Positions 26,340-35,812 of a stretch of 64,000 bases of DNA are shown in pieces (within the stretch, counting starts at the first letter, position 1; every line of letters begins with the position of its first letter). A program made the position numbers and the translations under genes. Where the stretch lies: positions 62,001 through 126,000 of the forward strand of contig JAWKWH010000004.1 in the NCBI GenBank assembly GCA_041397625.1, given 5' to 3'. The notes under the pieces are model-generated. The model was not told the DNA's origin. It did not search any database and was given only the letters and a program-made list of their open reading frames with translations. The stretch comes from JAWKWH01 sp041397625 (GTDB lineage Bacteria; Pseudomonadota; Alphaproteobacteria; Rhizobiales; Rhizobiaceae).

Positions 26340-27116
26340 TTATTCGCGGTTGCCGAAGAACTGCAGCATGAACAGGAACAGGTTCAGGAAATCGAGATAG
26401 AGGTTGAGCGCACCCATGATCGCCTTGCGGCCCATCACGACGGCGCCGTCGCCCTCATAGTACATTTCCTTGATCTTCTGCGTGTCGTAGGCGGTCAGCC
26501 CGGCAAACACCAAAACGCCGATACCGGAAATCGCGAACTGCAGCGCCGAGGACTGCAGGAAGATGTTGACCAGCATCGCGATGATCAGGCCGAACAGGCC
26601 CATGATCATGAACGAGCCCATGCCCGTCAGGTCGCGCTTGGTCGTGTAGCCCCACAGCGACAGGGCGCCGAACGCGGTCGCCGCGATGAAGAAGGTCTGC
26701 ACGATGCTGCCGCTCGTGTAGACAAGAAAGATCGACGACAGAGATACGCCGACGAGTCCGGCATAGATCCAGAACGTCGTCTGCGCCGCCTGGACGCTCA
26801 TCTTGTTGATGCGGAATCCGAGAAAGAACACCAATGCCAGCGGCGCCAGCATGACAACCCAGCGCAGCGGCGAGCCATAGATGGCCGTGCCGAAGGAGGT
26901 CAGCATCTTGCCGTTGGGCAGTTGCGCCACGGCGGCGGCCGGATCGCCGGTGGTTGCCAGCATCACGGTGCCGAGCGCCGCGGCGCCGGTAATCACCAGG
27001 CCGAGCGCCATCAGGTTGTAGACCCTGATCATGTAGGCGCGCAGGCCCTCGTCGATGGCCGCATCGCCCCGCGCGGCGGGCGCGGCACGAGTCTGATAAT
27101 TTCTGAGTTCAGCCAT
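26340..27116 (-). CDS. Bax inhibitor-1 (YccA/TMBIM) family membrane protein
   Basis: 258-residue integral membrane protein with about seven hydrophobic segments. It has the family's C-terminal signature: ISGIGVLVFAGLTAYDTQKI, then ALNLYLDFLNLFLFMLQFFG. The Asp in AYDTQ is the conserved acidic residue of the TMBIM pore. Bacterial homologues interact with FtsH-type quality control or conduct calcium. The start at 27116 (MAELRNYQ) is preferred because an AGGA lies 6 nt upstream. Earlier in-frame ATGs at 27128 and 27203 have poor spacing. It is followed by a strong terminator. Confidence 0.92.
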   Translation of the reverse strand: MAELRNYQTRAAPAARGDAAIDEGLRAYMIRVYNLMALGLVITGAAALGTVMLATTGDPAAAVAQLPNGKMLTSFGTAIYGSPLRWVVMLAPLALVFFLGFRINKMSVQAAQTTFWIYAGLVGVSLSSIFLVYTSGSIVQTFFIAATAFGALSLWGYTTKRDLTGMGSFMIMGLFGLIIAMLVNIFLQSSALQFAISGIGVLVFAGLTAYDTQKIKEMYYEGDGAVVMGRKAIMGALNLYLDFLNLFLFMLQFFGNRE

Positions 27117-27214
27117 GTTTGTCCTCATTTGCTCCTGTCCCGTCGGGTGTCGCACCGTGGCGTTAGCGCACGGCGTCAGGCGCCGCTGGCGGGACTCCAG
27201 CATGCCTCCTGGTG

Positions 27215-27243
27215 AATATGTGCTTTCTTTGCCGCAAGAACAA
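27215..27243 (-). promoter_or_regulatory. Candidate promoter of the BI-1-like gene
   Basis: On the minus strand TTGTTC (27243-27238), a 17-nt spacer and CATATT (27220-27215) lie about 100 nt before the start codon. The match to the sigma-70 consensus is moderate. The CTTG plus CATAT spacing also recalls alphaproteobacterial heat-shock promoters. It is not decisive. Confidence 0.3.
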
Positions 27244-27330
27244 GGTCTCGGCGACCTGCCGGGCTTGTTTTTTGCGCAAATGCGCCACACCCTGCAAGAT
27301 GGTTAACGGGTGGTGAATTGATCCCTGAAA

Positions 27331-29880
27331 TCAAAGATTTCTGAGTACCGGCGCTGCCTTGTGGCCGAGCACCCGCCATGTTCCGAGCAGGCCGAAGCCG
27401 ACGGTCAGCACCAGTGCCGTGACGATCGTCGCCACCGCCACCTCCGGCAGGAAGTCCGACGGCAGCGTCATGATGCGGGCAATGACGAACCAGGCGGCGA
27501 CACCGCCGGCAGCAAGCGCAAAAATCGCTGTCGCCAGGCCGATCAGCATGTATTCGATGGAGAAGGCGGCGATCAGTGTGCGCCGCGTCGCGCCCAGCGT
27601 CTTCAAGACCACGGCGTCGTGGACGCGGGCGCGGTTGCCGGCGGCGAGCGCACCCGACAGCACCAGGACGGAGGCGATCAGCGCCACCGCCGCCGCCGCC
27701 CGGATCGCCGTCGCGAGCTGCCCGACGACGCGGTTGACCACGTCGAGCGCATCCTTGACCCGGACCGAGGTCACCGCCGGAAAGGCGCGGGTGACCGCGT
27801 TCAGCACCTTGGCCTCGCGCTCCGGCGTCGCTTCGGGATCGGTCAGCGTCGCCAGCCATGAATGCGGCGCGCCGGCAAGCGTGTTGGGCGAAAACACCAT
27901 GACGAAGTTGATGCCGAGCGTCTCCCATTGCACGGCGCGCAGATTGGCGATCTTCGCGGTGACGTTGCGGCCGAGCACGTTGACCGTCACGGTGTCGCCG
28001 ATGGTCAGACCCAGTTCGCCCGCCTCCTCGGCCGAGAAGCTGACCAGCGGCGGCCCGGCATAGTCTTCCGCCCACCATTGACCGGCGGCGAGCGTCGAAT
28101 TCTCCGGCAGCCGCTTTGCGTAGGTGATGCCGCGGTCGCCGCGCAGCACCCAGCCGCCCTCCGCCGGTATCTCCATCTTGTCGACATCGGTGCCGTTGAG
28201 CGCCACTACCCGGCCCCTCAGCATCGGCACCCGCACCACCTTGCCGCCCGGCGCTTCCTTCGCCAGCAGCTCGGCGAAGGCCTCGACTTCGGTGTTCTGG
28301 ATGTCGACAAAAAAGAAATTGGGCGCGATCTCGGGCAGGTTGCCGACGATCTGGCGGCGCAGATTGCCGTCGATCAGCGCCAGCGTCACCAGCAGCGTCA
28401 GCCCCAGTCCCAGCGACAGCACCACCGAAGGCGTCAGCGCGCCGGGCCGGTGGATGTTGCCGACCGCCAGCCTGAGCGCTGTCGAACGCACGCGCGGCGC
28501 GCGCCGGGCGACATCCTGCACCAGCACGGATACCGCGCGCAGCACCAGGAAGGAGAACGCCACCGCGCCGATGAAGATCATGGCGATGGTCTTCTGGTAA
28601 GAAAAGGCGATCGCCAGTCCGGCAAGCGCCAGCGCGATCAGGACGGCCGCCGCGATATAGACCGGGCGCGGCCGGCCGCTGCCATCGAATCCCATCTCGC
28701 GGAACAGGGCGGTCGCCGGGACGTCGCGGGCACGGCCGAGCGGCAGAAGCGCGAACGCCAGCGTCACCAAAACGCCGAACACGGCGGCGAGCGCCAACGC
28801 GCCGGGATAGATGCCGGCCGCCGACGGCAGCGGCAGGATCGCCGCCAGGAACGTATTGGCCGCAAACGGCATCGCCGCGGCGATCACCAGCCCGCCGCCG
28901 ATGCCGATGCCGGCGATCAGCAGGATCTGGACCAGATAGATGGTGAAGACCAGCCGCCCCGAGGCGCCGAGGCATTTGAACGTGGCGATGACGCCGCGCT
29001 TGCCGTCGAGATAGGCGCGCACCGCGTTGGCGACGCCGACGCCGCCGACCACAAGAGCGGTCAAGCCGACCAGGGTCAGGAACTGCGAGAAGCGCGAGAT
29101 GTTGCGCGCCAGCGCCGGCGCCACCGTCGACCGCGTGCGGATGCTCCAGCCGGCCTGCGGAAACCGCTCGTTCGCCTCGGTTCTGATTGCCTCGATCCGC
29201 GAATCGCTCGCGCCGGGCGGCAGTTTCAACCGGTAGCGGAACTCGACCAGGCTGCCCGGCTGGATCAGGCCGGAGGCGCGCAACCCCTCCAGCGACACCA
29301 TCAGCCGCGGCGCGAAGCCGAAACCGTCGGAAACCAGGTCCGGTTCGGAAACGATTTTCGCTTTCAGCCGGAAACGCATGTTGCCGAGCCGGATGACGTC
29401 GCCGATCCCGAGCCCCAGCCGGTCGAACAGGATCGGCGGCGCGGCGGCGCCGTAGACGCCGTCCTTGGGCGCGAACAGTTCGGCAGGCGGCAGGGCCGGC
29501 TCGGTGACGAAACGTCCGTAGAGCGGATAACGGCCGTCCACCGCCTTGACCTCGACCAGCGCCTGGTCGGAACCGTCGTCGAGCCGCGCCATCGACCGCA
29601 TGCCGGCATTGACGGCCAGTTCGCCGGTATCGCCGAGGAAGGCCAGTTCCGCCTCGCTCGCCTCGCGCTGCACCAGTTCGAAGCGCATGTCGCCGCCGAG
29701 CAGCGACCGGCCCTCGCCGGCGACGCCGGCGGTGATCGCCTGCGCCACCGAATTGACGCCGCCGATGGCGCCGACGCCAAGCGCGATGCAGGCAAGAAAG
29801 ATCATGAATCCGGAAAGCCCGCCGCGCATCTCGCGAAGCGAAAACCTGAACGCGAGCGCCAGGTCGGAGGTTCGCCTCAC
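27331..29880 (-). CDS. ABC transporter permease, FtsX/LolC-like (YbbP type)
   Basis: 849-residue permease. TM1 (GFMIFLACIALGVGAIGGV) is followed by a periplasmic MacB-like domain (about 45-250), then a three-helix FtsX domain, further central helices, a second large periplasmic domain and a last FtsX domain ending at LLGTWRVLGHKAAPVL. The size and two FtsX domains match YbbP-type exporters. Its ATPase gene overlaps its start by 4 nt. As in E. coli, the operon is divergent from the tesA-type lipase gene. A role in lipid or envelope export is inferred. Confidence 0.9.
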   Translation of the reverse strand: MRRTSDLALAFRFSLREMRGGLSGFMIFLACIALGVGAIGGVNSVAQAITAGVAGEGRSLLGGDMRFELVQREASEAELAFLGDTGELAVNAGMRSMARLDDGSDQALVEVKAVDGRYPLYGRFVTEPALPPAELFAPKDGVYGAAAPPILFDRLGLGIGDVIRLGNMRFRLKAKIVSEPDLVSDGFGFAPRLMVSLEGLRASGLIQPGSLVEFRYRLKLPPGASDSRIEAIRTEANERFPQAGWSIRTRSTVAPALARNISRFSQFLTLVGLTALVVGGVGVANAVRAYLDGKRGVIATFKCLGASGRLVFTIYLVQILLIAGIGIGGGLVIAAAMPFAANTFLAAILPLPSAAGIYPGALALAAVFGVLVTLAFALLPLGRARDVPATALFREMGFDGSGRPRPVYIAAAVLIALALAGLAIAFSYQKTIAMIFIGAVAFSFLVLRAVSVLVQDVARRAPRVRSTALRLAVGNIHRPGALTPSVVLSLGLGLTLLVTLALIDGNLRRQIVGNLPEIAPNFFFVDIQNTEVEAFAELLAKEAPGGKVVRVPMLRGRVVALNGTDVDKMEIPAEGGWVLRGDRGITYAKRLPENSTLAAGQWWAEDYAGPPLVSFSAEEAGELGLTIGDTVTVNVLGRNVTAKIANLRAVQWETLGINFVMVFSPNTLAGAPHSWLATLTDPEATPEREAKVLNAVTRAFPAVTSVRVKDALDVVNRVVGQLATAIRAAAAVALIASVLVLSGALAAGNRARVHDAVVLKTLGATRRTLIAAFSIEYMLIGLATAIFALAAGGVAAWFVIARIMTLPSDFLPEVAVATIVTALVLTVGFGLLGTWRVLGHKAAPVLRNL

Positions 29881-30569
29881 GCCGGCACCGGCCCGGCTTC
29901 GGCGTCGATGCGGCCGGAGCGCATGGCGATCTGGCGGTCGCAGCGCCCGGCAAGCGCCGGATCATGCGTCACCAGCACCAGCGTCGTCCGGCGCTCGCGC
30001 GCCGTGGAAAACAACAACTCGGCGATCTGCCGGCCGGTCGCCTGGTCGAGATTGCCGGTAGGCTCGTCGGCGATCAGGATCGCGGGCTGCGGCGCCAGCG
30101 CACGGGCGATCGCCACGCGCTGCTGCTCGCCGCCCGAAAGTTCGCCGGGATAATGCGTCAGCCGGTCGGCAAGCCCAACGGCGGCGAGTTCCGCCTCGGC
30201 CGCGCCGAACGGATCGCGATGGCCGGCAAGTTCCAGCGGCACGGCGACGTTTTCCAGCGCCGTCATGTTGGGAATCAGGTGGAACGACTGGAACACGATG
30301 CCGATGGTGCGGCCGCGAAACGCGGCGATCTCGTCCTCGCTGCGGCCGGTAAGCAACTGGCCGTCGACGGTCACGGTGCCGGCGTCGACCGTTTCCAGCC
30401 CTGCGATCACCATCAGGAGCGTCGATTTTCCCGATCCGGACGGCCCGACGATACCGGCGCTCTCGCTGCGCATCAGGTCGAGCGTGATGCCCTTGAGCAC
30501 ATGGACCGAGGACGCGCCCTCGCCCAGTGTCAATGATACATCGGCAAGCTGGATGACGGGTGTTGCCAC
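29877..30569 (-). CDS. ABC transporter ATP-binding protein (YbbA type)
   Basis: 230-residue ATPase of the LolD/MacB class. Walker A is GPSGSGKSTLL, the signature LSGGEQQRVAIARAL, and Walker B LIADEPTGNLD, followed by the H-loop LVTHDP. It drives the FtsX-like permease that starts 4 nt before its end (ATGA overlap). It shares a 75-nt divergent promoter region with the esterase gene. Confidence 0.93.
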   Translation of the reverse strand: MATPVIQLADVSLTLGEGASSVHVLKGITLDLMRSESAGIVGPSGSGKSTLLMVIAGLETVDAGTVTVDGQLLTGRSEDEIAAFRGRTIGIVFQSFHLIPNMTALENVAVPLELAGHRDPFGAAEAELAAVGLADRLTHYPGELSGGEQQRVAIARALAPQPAILIADEPTGNLDQATGRQIAELLFSTARERRTTLVLVTHDPALAGRCDRQIAMRSGRIDAEAGPVPA

Positions 30570-30644
30570 GTGTGTCCCATCCTGTAATGAAGATCGTCCG
30601 CCGCTTGGCTCATGCCGCTATAAGGCCCATATGGTACCTTCGCT

Positions 30645-31307
30645 ATGGCTTTCAATCCGGAAATCAAGCGGTTCTTTTCGCACTGGCTGATGACCGTCCT
30701 GTTAACGGGGGCGCTCGCGGCCGCCCAAGCACCGCTCGCGGCCGCCGAAACACTGCGCGTCGTCGCCTTCGGCGACAGCCTGATGGCCGGCTACCAATTG
30801 GCGCCCCCGGAGGGTTTCGCGCCACGCCTGGAAGCGGCGCTGCGCGCTGCCGGCTACGATGTGGACGTGGTCAATGCCGGCGTCTCCGGCGACACGACGA
30901 CCGGCGGGCGCGCACGGCTCGACTGGGCGATCGCCGACGGCGCCGACCTGGTGATCCTCGAACTCGGCGCCAATGACGCGCTGCGCGGCATCGGACCGGA
31001 GATTACCGAGGGCAACCTCAAGGCGATGATCACGTCGCTGAAAGCCAGGAACATCCCCGTCCTGCTCGCCGGCATGCTGGCGCCGCCCAATATGGGCGCC
31101 GAATACGAGGCGGCATTCAACGCCATCTTTCCGCGGCTTGCCGAAGCCCACGACCTGCCGCTCTACGGCTTCTTTCTCGACGGGGTTGCGGCACAGCCGG
31201 ACCTGTTGCTTACCGACGGCATGCATCCCAATCCGCGGGGCGTGGAGCGCATCGTCGCCGGAATTCTGCCGCAGGTCACCGCCATTCTGGACCGCCTGTC
31301 GCGCTGA
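30645..31307 (+). CDS. tesA: Periplasmic arylesterase/lysophospholipase (SGNH, TesA-like)
   Basis: Hydrolyses acyl esters and thioesters in the periplasm. 220 residues with a signal peptide (to about residue 34, ending PLAAA). SGNH blocks are visible: AFGDSLMAGY with catalytic Ser45, Gly in NAGVSGDTTTGG, Asn in LGANDALRG, and the Asp/His pair in LTDGMHPN. The length and order match TesA/multifunctional acyl-CoA thioesterase I. It is divergent from the YbbA/YbbP pair, as in gamma- and alphaproteobacteria. Confidence 0.9.
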   Translation: MAFNPEIKRFFSHWLMTVLLTGALAAAQAPLAAAETLRVVAFGDSLMAGYQLAPPEGFAPRLEAALRAAGYDVDVVNAGVSGDTTTGGRARLDWAIADGADLVILELGANDALRGIGPEITEGNLKAMITSLKARNIPVLLAGMLAPPNMGAEYEAAFNAIFPRLAEAHDLPLYGFFLDGVAAQPDLLLTDGMHPNPRGVERIVAGILPQVTAILDRLSR

Positions 31308-31394
31308 CTGCGGTCGGCACCCAAATAGCGCTTGCCCGCCGGCGAAATCGGTGATTCGGTGGCCTTGTTGGGGACCGATTCGGGGAGATTTCAC

Positions 31395-31994
31395 ATGCCA
31401 CGACTGTTCACCGCGCTCGAGATTCCCCACAATGCCGCCCAATCCCTGTCGCTCTTGCGCGGCGGCCTGCCCGGCGCCCGCTGGATCGACATGGAGAACT
31501 ACCACCTGACGCTGCGCTTCTTCGGCGACATCGAGGGCTACGTCGCAGACGAGATCGCCGCCGCGCTCGACCGGGTCAACCGGCCTTCCTTCCAGCTTCA
31601 GCTGTCGGGCGTCGGCGTCTTCGGCTCCAGGAAGCCGCGCGCGCTGTGGGCCGGCGTTGCCGCCTCGCCCGACCTCGTCGCGCTGCAGGCCGAGATCGAG
31701 CGCATCTGCCAGCGGCTGCGCCTGCCGGCCGATCCGCGCAAGTTCTCGCCGCACATCACGCTCGCCCGCCTGCGCGACGTCGCTCCCGGCACTGTTGCCA
31801 CCTGGCTGTCGGCGCGCGGCAATTTCTCCGCCCTCCCGTTCACCGTGAACCGCTTCGTGATGATGTCGTCGCGCAATTCCGTCGGCGGCGGCCCGTATGT
31901 CATCGAGGAGACCTGGCCGCTCGCCGAACCGATCGCCTCGGCTCAGGCAAGTTTCGCCGCCAGCAGTTCGCACGCCTCGCGGATCGTCCGGTAG
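31395..31994 (+). CDS. thpR: RNA 2',3'-cyclic phosphodiesterase
   Basis: 2H-phosphoesterase that opens 2',3'-cyclic phosphate ends of RNA. 199 residues with both HxTL catalytic motifs: HLTL at His37 and HITL at His120. MPRLFTALEIP is the usual start; the 21-codon upstream extension was rejected. The 3' end overlaps the convergent LMW phosphatase gene by 52 nt. The last 20 or so residues (Ser/Ala-rich) are read from that overlap and are probably a non-conserved tail. Confidence 0.92.
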   Translation: MPRLFTALEIPHNAAQSLSLLRGGLPGARWIDMENYHLTLRFFGDIEGYVADEIAAALDRVNRPSFQLQLSGVGVFGSRKPRALWAGVAASPDLVALQAEIERICQRLRLPADPRKFSPHITLARLRDVAPGTVATWLSARGNFSALPFTVNRFVMMSSRNSVGGGPYVIEETWPLAEPIASAQASFAASSSHASRIVR

Positions 31995-32416
31995 GCCGTC
32001 TCGAACCCGTCCGGCCCGCCATAATAGGGGTCGACGATCTCGGCTGCGTCACCGGTCGCCACCTCCAGGAACAGCCCGATCGAGGCGACGGCGTTCGCCG
32101 GCGCAGCGCGCCGGAGATCGGCGACATTCGACCGATCCATGCCGAGAATGTGGTCGAAGCGGTTGAAATCGTCGAACCTCACCTTGCGGGCGCGCTGGCC
32201 GGCAAGGTCGATCCCGTAGTCGGCGGCCACCGCCATTGACCGGCGGTCGGGCAGGCTGCCTTCGTGCCAGCCGCCGGTGCCGGCGGAATCGATGACGAAA
32301 CGGTCGGCAAGGCCCGCCTCGCCCGCCACGTGGCGGAACACGCCCTCGGCCAGCGGCGACCGGCAGATATTGCCGAGGCAAACGAACAGCACCGAGGTTG
32401 ACGGCTTTGCATTCAT
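31943..32416 (-). CDS. Low-molecular-weight protein-tyrosine phosphatase
   Basis: 157 residues. The phosphate loop VCLGNICRSPLAEG holds nucleophile Cys13 and Arg19, and the general acid is Asp129 in DPYYGG, with the two Tyr typical of the family. The start at 32416 (MNAKPSTSVLF) is chosen from the loop position; the longer open frame upstream has no likeness to anything. Its last 52 nt are antisense to the end of thpR. Confidence 0.93.
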   Translation of the reverse strand: MNAKPSTSVLFVCLGNICRSPLAEGVFRHVAGEAGLADRFVIDSAGTGGWHEGSLPDRRSMAVAADYGIDLAGQRARKVRFDDFNRFDHILGMDRSNVADLRRAAPANAVASIGLFLEVATGDAAEIVDPYYGGPDGFETAYRTIREACELLAAKLA

Positions 32417-32467
32417 GGCAAAAGGCCTATCCTCCAGGCAGGCTGCGAACAATAGGAAGATTACGCG

Positions 32468-32764
32468 ATGAACCGTGAAAAACTTTCCGCCGCCACGATC
32501 GGCGAGGCGTTGGCCGGGCTCGACGGCTGGGTACTCGACGATGACGGCGCCGGTATCAAGAAGACATTCAAGTTCAAGAACTTCAACGCCGCCTTCGCCT
32601 TCATGACCCGCGCCGCGATGCTGGCCGAGAAGATGGACCACCATCCCGAATGGTTCAACGTTTACGCCACCGTCGACGTCCGGCTTTCGACCCATGACGC
32701 AGGCGGCGTCACCGCGCTCGACACCGAAATGGCCCGAAAAATGAACGCTTTCGCCGGGAGCTGA
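32468..32764 (+). CDS. phhB: 4a-hydroxytetrahydrobiopterin dehydratase (pterin-4a-carbinolamine dehydratase)
   Basis: Regenerates pterin cofactor after aromatic amino-acid hydroxylation. The 98-residue protein has the full family signature EKMDHHPEWFNVYATVDV followed by LSTHDAGGVTALD, with its conserved His residues. The length is exactly normal. It is divergent from the LMW phosphatase (51 nt). No phenylalanine hydroxylase gene is in the window. Confidence 0.94.
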   Translation: MNREKLSAATIGEALAGLDGWVLDDDGAGIKKTFKFKNFNAAFAFMTRAAMLAEKMDHHPEWFNVYATVDVRLSTHDAGGVTALDTEMARKMNAFAGS

Positions 32765-32845
32765 GCAGGCTCCAATCCGCCAAAACGTTGCAAACCGGGC
32801 CTTCCGACCCCACATTCGGATCACAATCAGGTGGAGGCGACCACG

Positions 32846-33223
32846 ATGGACGACGTCAAGATCGGCGAGATCCTCGCGCCTGTCGACGAAACGGAACAGG
32901 CAAGGCGGGAAGAACGCGTGCGCGCCAGATTGTGGCGCACCGCCAGGCGCGCCGCGCGCCAGGTGCCCTTCATGGACGAGGTGATCGCCGGCTATTACTG
33001 CGCGCTCGACCCCGACACGCCGATGAAGGTGCGCGGCGTCCTGCTCGCCGCGCTTGCCTATTTCGTGCTGCCGCTCGATTCGATCCCCGATTTCCTGCTC
33101 GGCTTCGGCTTTACCGACGACGTCGCGGTGCTGACCGCGGCGCTTGCCGCCATCCGCAGCAACATCACCGACGCCCATCGCGACGCGGCAAAGGCCGCAC
33201 TCAAGGACACGTCAAACGACTGA
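32846..33223 (+). CDS. DUF1232 (YkvA-like) membrane protein
   Basis: 125 residues. After a basic helical N-terminal half comes the DUF1232 core: DPDTPMKVRGVLLAALAYFV, then LPLDSIPDFLLGFGFTDDVA, a small hydrophobic unit with the conserved PxDxxPD. The function is unknown; YkvA-like proteins are small membrane proteins. The start at 32846 follows GGAGG at 8 nt; the GTG at 32831 overlaps that ribosome site and was rejected. Confidence 0.88.
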   Translation: MDDVKIGEILAPVDETEQARREERVRARLWRTARRAARQVPFMDEVIAGYYCALDPDTPMKVRGVLLAALAYFVLPLDSIPDFLLGFGFTDDVAVLTAALAAIRSNITDAHRDAAKAALKDTSND

Positions 33224-33328
33224 CGCGGCGAAAATGCCAAAATCCCGTCTGATTGATCCGTGACAAGGTTACCGGCGACGCCCTGCGGTTGACTGACTGC
33301 CGGACCGACGCGACAGGATCGCATTTCG

Positions 33329-35812
33329 ATGGCCAAACGTGCACAGGGCAAACCCTCCTCGACGAATGGCGGCGGCCACGCCGCGCTGCCGCCCGAGATG
33401 CTGCGCCGCACCACCGATCCCGCCATCCTGTCGTCCGCCGCCGAACTGCCGCCCAACGGGCTGATCGGCCAGTCGCGCGCGCTTGACGCGCTCGATCTCG
33501 GCACGTCGATCCCCGGTTCCGGCTTCAACATCTTCGTCATGGGGCCGCGTGGCAGCGGCCGCCACCGCGCCGTGAATTCGCTGTTGCAGGCGCGCGCCGG
33601 CGGCGAGAAGCCGCCCGACGACTGGATCTATGTCGCCAATTTCACCACGCCGCACCGGCCGCACGCCATCCGCATGCCGCCCGGTTCCGCCGTCAGCTTC
33701 CGCGACGCGATGGAGGAACTGCTCGGCGACCTCGGCGTCGCCATTCCGGCCACCTTCGAAGCGGAAGAGTACAAGTCGCGCGCCGGCGCCATCGTCCGCG
33801 AGATGGAGGAGGCGCACGAAAACCTGTTCGGCGACCTCAACCGCAAGGCGCGCGAACTGAACGTCGCCGTGATGCGCACGCCGATGGGTTTCGCCTTCGT
33901 GCCGCAGAAGGAAGGCGAGACGCTCAAGCCGGAGGATTTCGAGAAACTCGACACCGACGAGCAGAAACGCATCCAGGACCAGATCAACCTGTTGCAGGGC
34001 GAACTCAAATCCATCCTGGAAAAGCTGCCGGGCATGGAGAAGGCGCGCCGCGACCGCATGCGGGCGCTCAACCAGGAAATGGCGAGCCGGGCCGTCACCG
34101 CCGAGATCGCCGAAGTGGCCGAAACGTTCTCGTCGATCGAGGGCATCGCCAAATTCCTCGAAAACGTCTCCCGCGACGTGATCAAGAATGTCCAGGTGTT
34201 TATGGAGGCAGAGGAGGCCGCGCAGAAGGCACCGCTGCCGGTCGCCGGGCTGATCTCGGCGCGCGACCCGCGCCTGCGCCAATATGGCGTCAATGTCATT
34301 GTCGGCGAGGAAGATGGCGATGGCCGCGGCGCGCCGGTCGTCGTCGAGACCAATCCGACCTACCGGAACCTGATCGGCCATATCGAGCACATCTCGCAGA
34401 TGGGCGCTCTGGTCACCGACTTCACGCTGATCAAGTCCGGCGCGCTGCACCGCGCCAATGGCGGCTATCTGGTGGTCGACGCGCGCCAATTGCTCATGCA
34501 GCCCGGCGCCTGGGAAGCGCTGAAACGGGTGCTGAAGGACGGCGAGATCCGCGTCACCTCGCTCGGCGAGCAGTTCAGCCTGGTCAGCACCGTCTCGCTC
34601 GATCCCGACCCGATACCGCTGTCGGTCAAGGTCGTGCTCATCGGCGATCGCATGATCTACTACATGCTGCACGCGCTCGACCCCGATTTCGCCTCGCTGT
34701 TCAAGGTGTCGGCCGATTTCGACGACGACATCGACCGCACGGACGACGCAGCGCGCCAGTATGCCGCCATGATCGCCACGATCGCCGAGCGCGAGAAGCT
34801 GGCAACGCTCTCCCCGGACGGGCTGGCGCGGATGATCGACGAGACGGCAAGGTTTGCCGCCGATGCCGAGAAACTGTCGCTGCAGGTCGAAACCGTGACC
34901 GACATCCTGCGCGAGGCCGATCATTGGGCGCGCGATGGCGGCGGCGACAGGATCGGCGCCGACGCCATCGCCCGCACCATCGCCGAACGCCGGCGACGCG
35001 CCGGCCGGCTTCGCGAGCGCATGCACGAAGCGGTCACCCGCGACATCGTGCTCATCGACACGTCCGGCGAGGCGGTGGGCCAGGTCAACGGCCTGTCGGT
35101 GCTGTCGCCCGGCGACCAGCGGTTCGGCACGGCGGCGCGCATCACCGCCCGGGTACGCATGGGCGCGGGCAAGCTCGTCGACATCGAACGCGAGGTCAAG
35201 CTCGGCGGACCGCTGCACTCCAAGGGCATTCTCATCCTCTCCGGCTTCCTATCGGCCCGCTACGCGCTGGATGCGCCGATGGCGCTATGGGCAAGCCTGG
35301 TCTTCGAGCAGTCCTATGGCGGCGTCGACGGCGACAGCGCCTCGTCGGCCGAACTCTACGCGCTGCTGTCGGCGCTTTCCGGCGTGGCGATCGACCAGTC
35401 CTTCGCGGTTACCGGCTCGGTCAACCAGATGGGCGAGGTCCAGGCCATCGGCGGCGTCAACGAGAAGATCGAGGGTTTCTTCGACATCTGCTCCGCCCGC
35501 GGCCTGACGGGTCGGCAGGGCGTTCTCATCCCGGCCGCCAACACCCGCCACCTGATGCTGCGCGAGGACGCGGTCGAAGCCTGTGCCAAAGGCCGGTTTG
35601 CCGTCCACGCGGTCGGTTCTATCGACGAGGGTATCGCGATCCTGACCGGCAGGCCGGCCGGCGAACGTGACGCTGGCGGCAGCTTTCCCGAAGGATCGAT
35701 CAACGGCCTCGTCGAAGCCCGCCTACGGGAATTTGCCGACATGCGCCGCCGCTACGGCGCCGCAAGGGACGACGGTGCCGGCGCCGCGCCGGCCGATGGA
35801 GGGGCGTCGTGA
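33329..35812 (+). CDS. Lon-like ATP-dependent protease (LonH/YcbZ type, AAA_32)
   Basis: 827 residues. Residues 1-300 hold a P-loop-like start with the family's altered Walker A (VMGPRGSGRHRAV; His replaces the usual Ser/Thr) and a long helical insert (about 150-280). The AAA core follows, with GGYLVVDARQLL in the Walker B position. The C-terminal Lon peptidase domain has catalytic Ser in VDGDSASSAEL (about residue 670) and Lys in IGGVNEKIEGFF (about 712). LonH-type proteins lack a substrate-recognition LAN domain, and their targets are poorly known. The following gene overlaps by 4 nt. Confidence 0.9.
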   Translation: MAKRAQGKPSSTNGGGHAALPPEMLRRTTDPAILSSAAELPPNGLIGQSRALDALDLGTSIPGSGFNIFVMGPRGSGRHRAVNSLLQARAGGEKPPDDWIYVANFTTPHRPHAIRMPPGSAVSFRDAMEELLGDLGVAIPATFEAEEYKSRAGAIVREMEEAHENLFGDLNRKARELNVAVMRTPMGFAFVPQKEGETLKPEDFEKLDTDEQKRIQDQINLLQGELKSILEKLPGMEKARRDRMRALNQEMASRAVTAEIAEVAETFSSIEGIAKFLENVSRDVIKNVQVFMEAEEAAQKAPLPVAGLISARDPRLRQYGVNVIVGEEDGDGRGAPVVVETNPTYRNLIGHIEHISQMGALVTDFTLIKSGALHRANGGYLVVDARQLLMQPGAWEALKRVLKDGEIRVTSLGEQFSLVSTVSLDPDPIPLSVKVVLIGDRMIYYMLHALDPDFASLFKVSADFDDDIDRTDDAARQYAAMIATIAEREKLATLSPDGLARMIDETARFAADAEKLSLQVETVTDILREADHWARDGGGDRIGADAIARTIAERRRRAGRLRERMHEAVTRDIVLIDTSGEAVGQVNGLSVLSPGDQRFGTAARITARVRMGAGKLVDIEREVKLGGPLHSKGILILSGFLSARYALDAPMALWASLVFEQSYGGVDGDSASSAELYALLSALSGVAIDQSFAVTGSVNQMGEVQAIGGVNEKIEGFFDICSARGLTGRQGVLIPAANTRHLMLREDAVEACAKGRFAVHAVGSIDEGIAILTGRPAGERDAGGSFPEGSINGLVEARLREFADMRRRYGAARDDGAGAAPADGGAS

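Noticed and set aside
27176..30153. Long frames in other phases over the FtsX-like permease (929 codons minus, 763 codons plus)
   Set aside because: The products are Arg/Gly- or Gln/His-rich with no fold, and the 849-residue permease explains the region.
31943..33178. 411-codon minus-strand frame containing the LMW phosphatase
   Set aside because: Only the last 157 codons look like a protein. The rest is antisense to the dehydratase and DUF1232 genes, and the phosphatase loop fixes the start at 32416.
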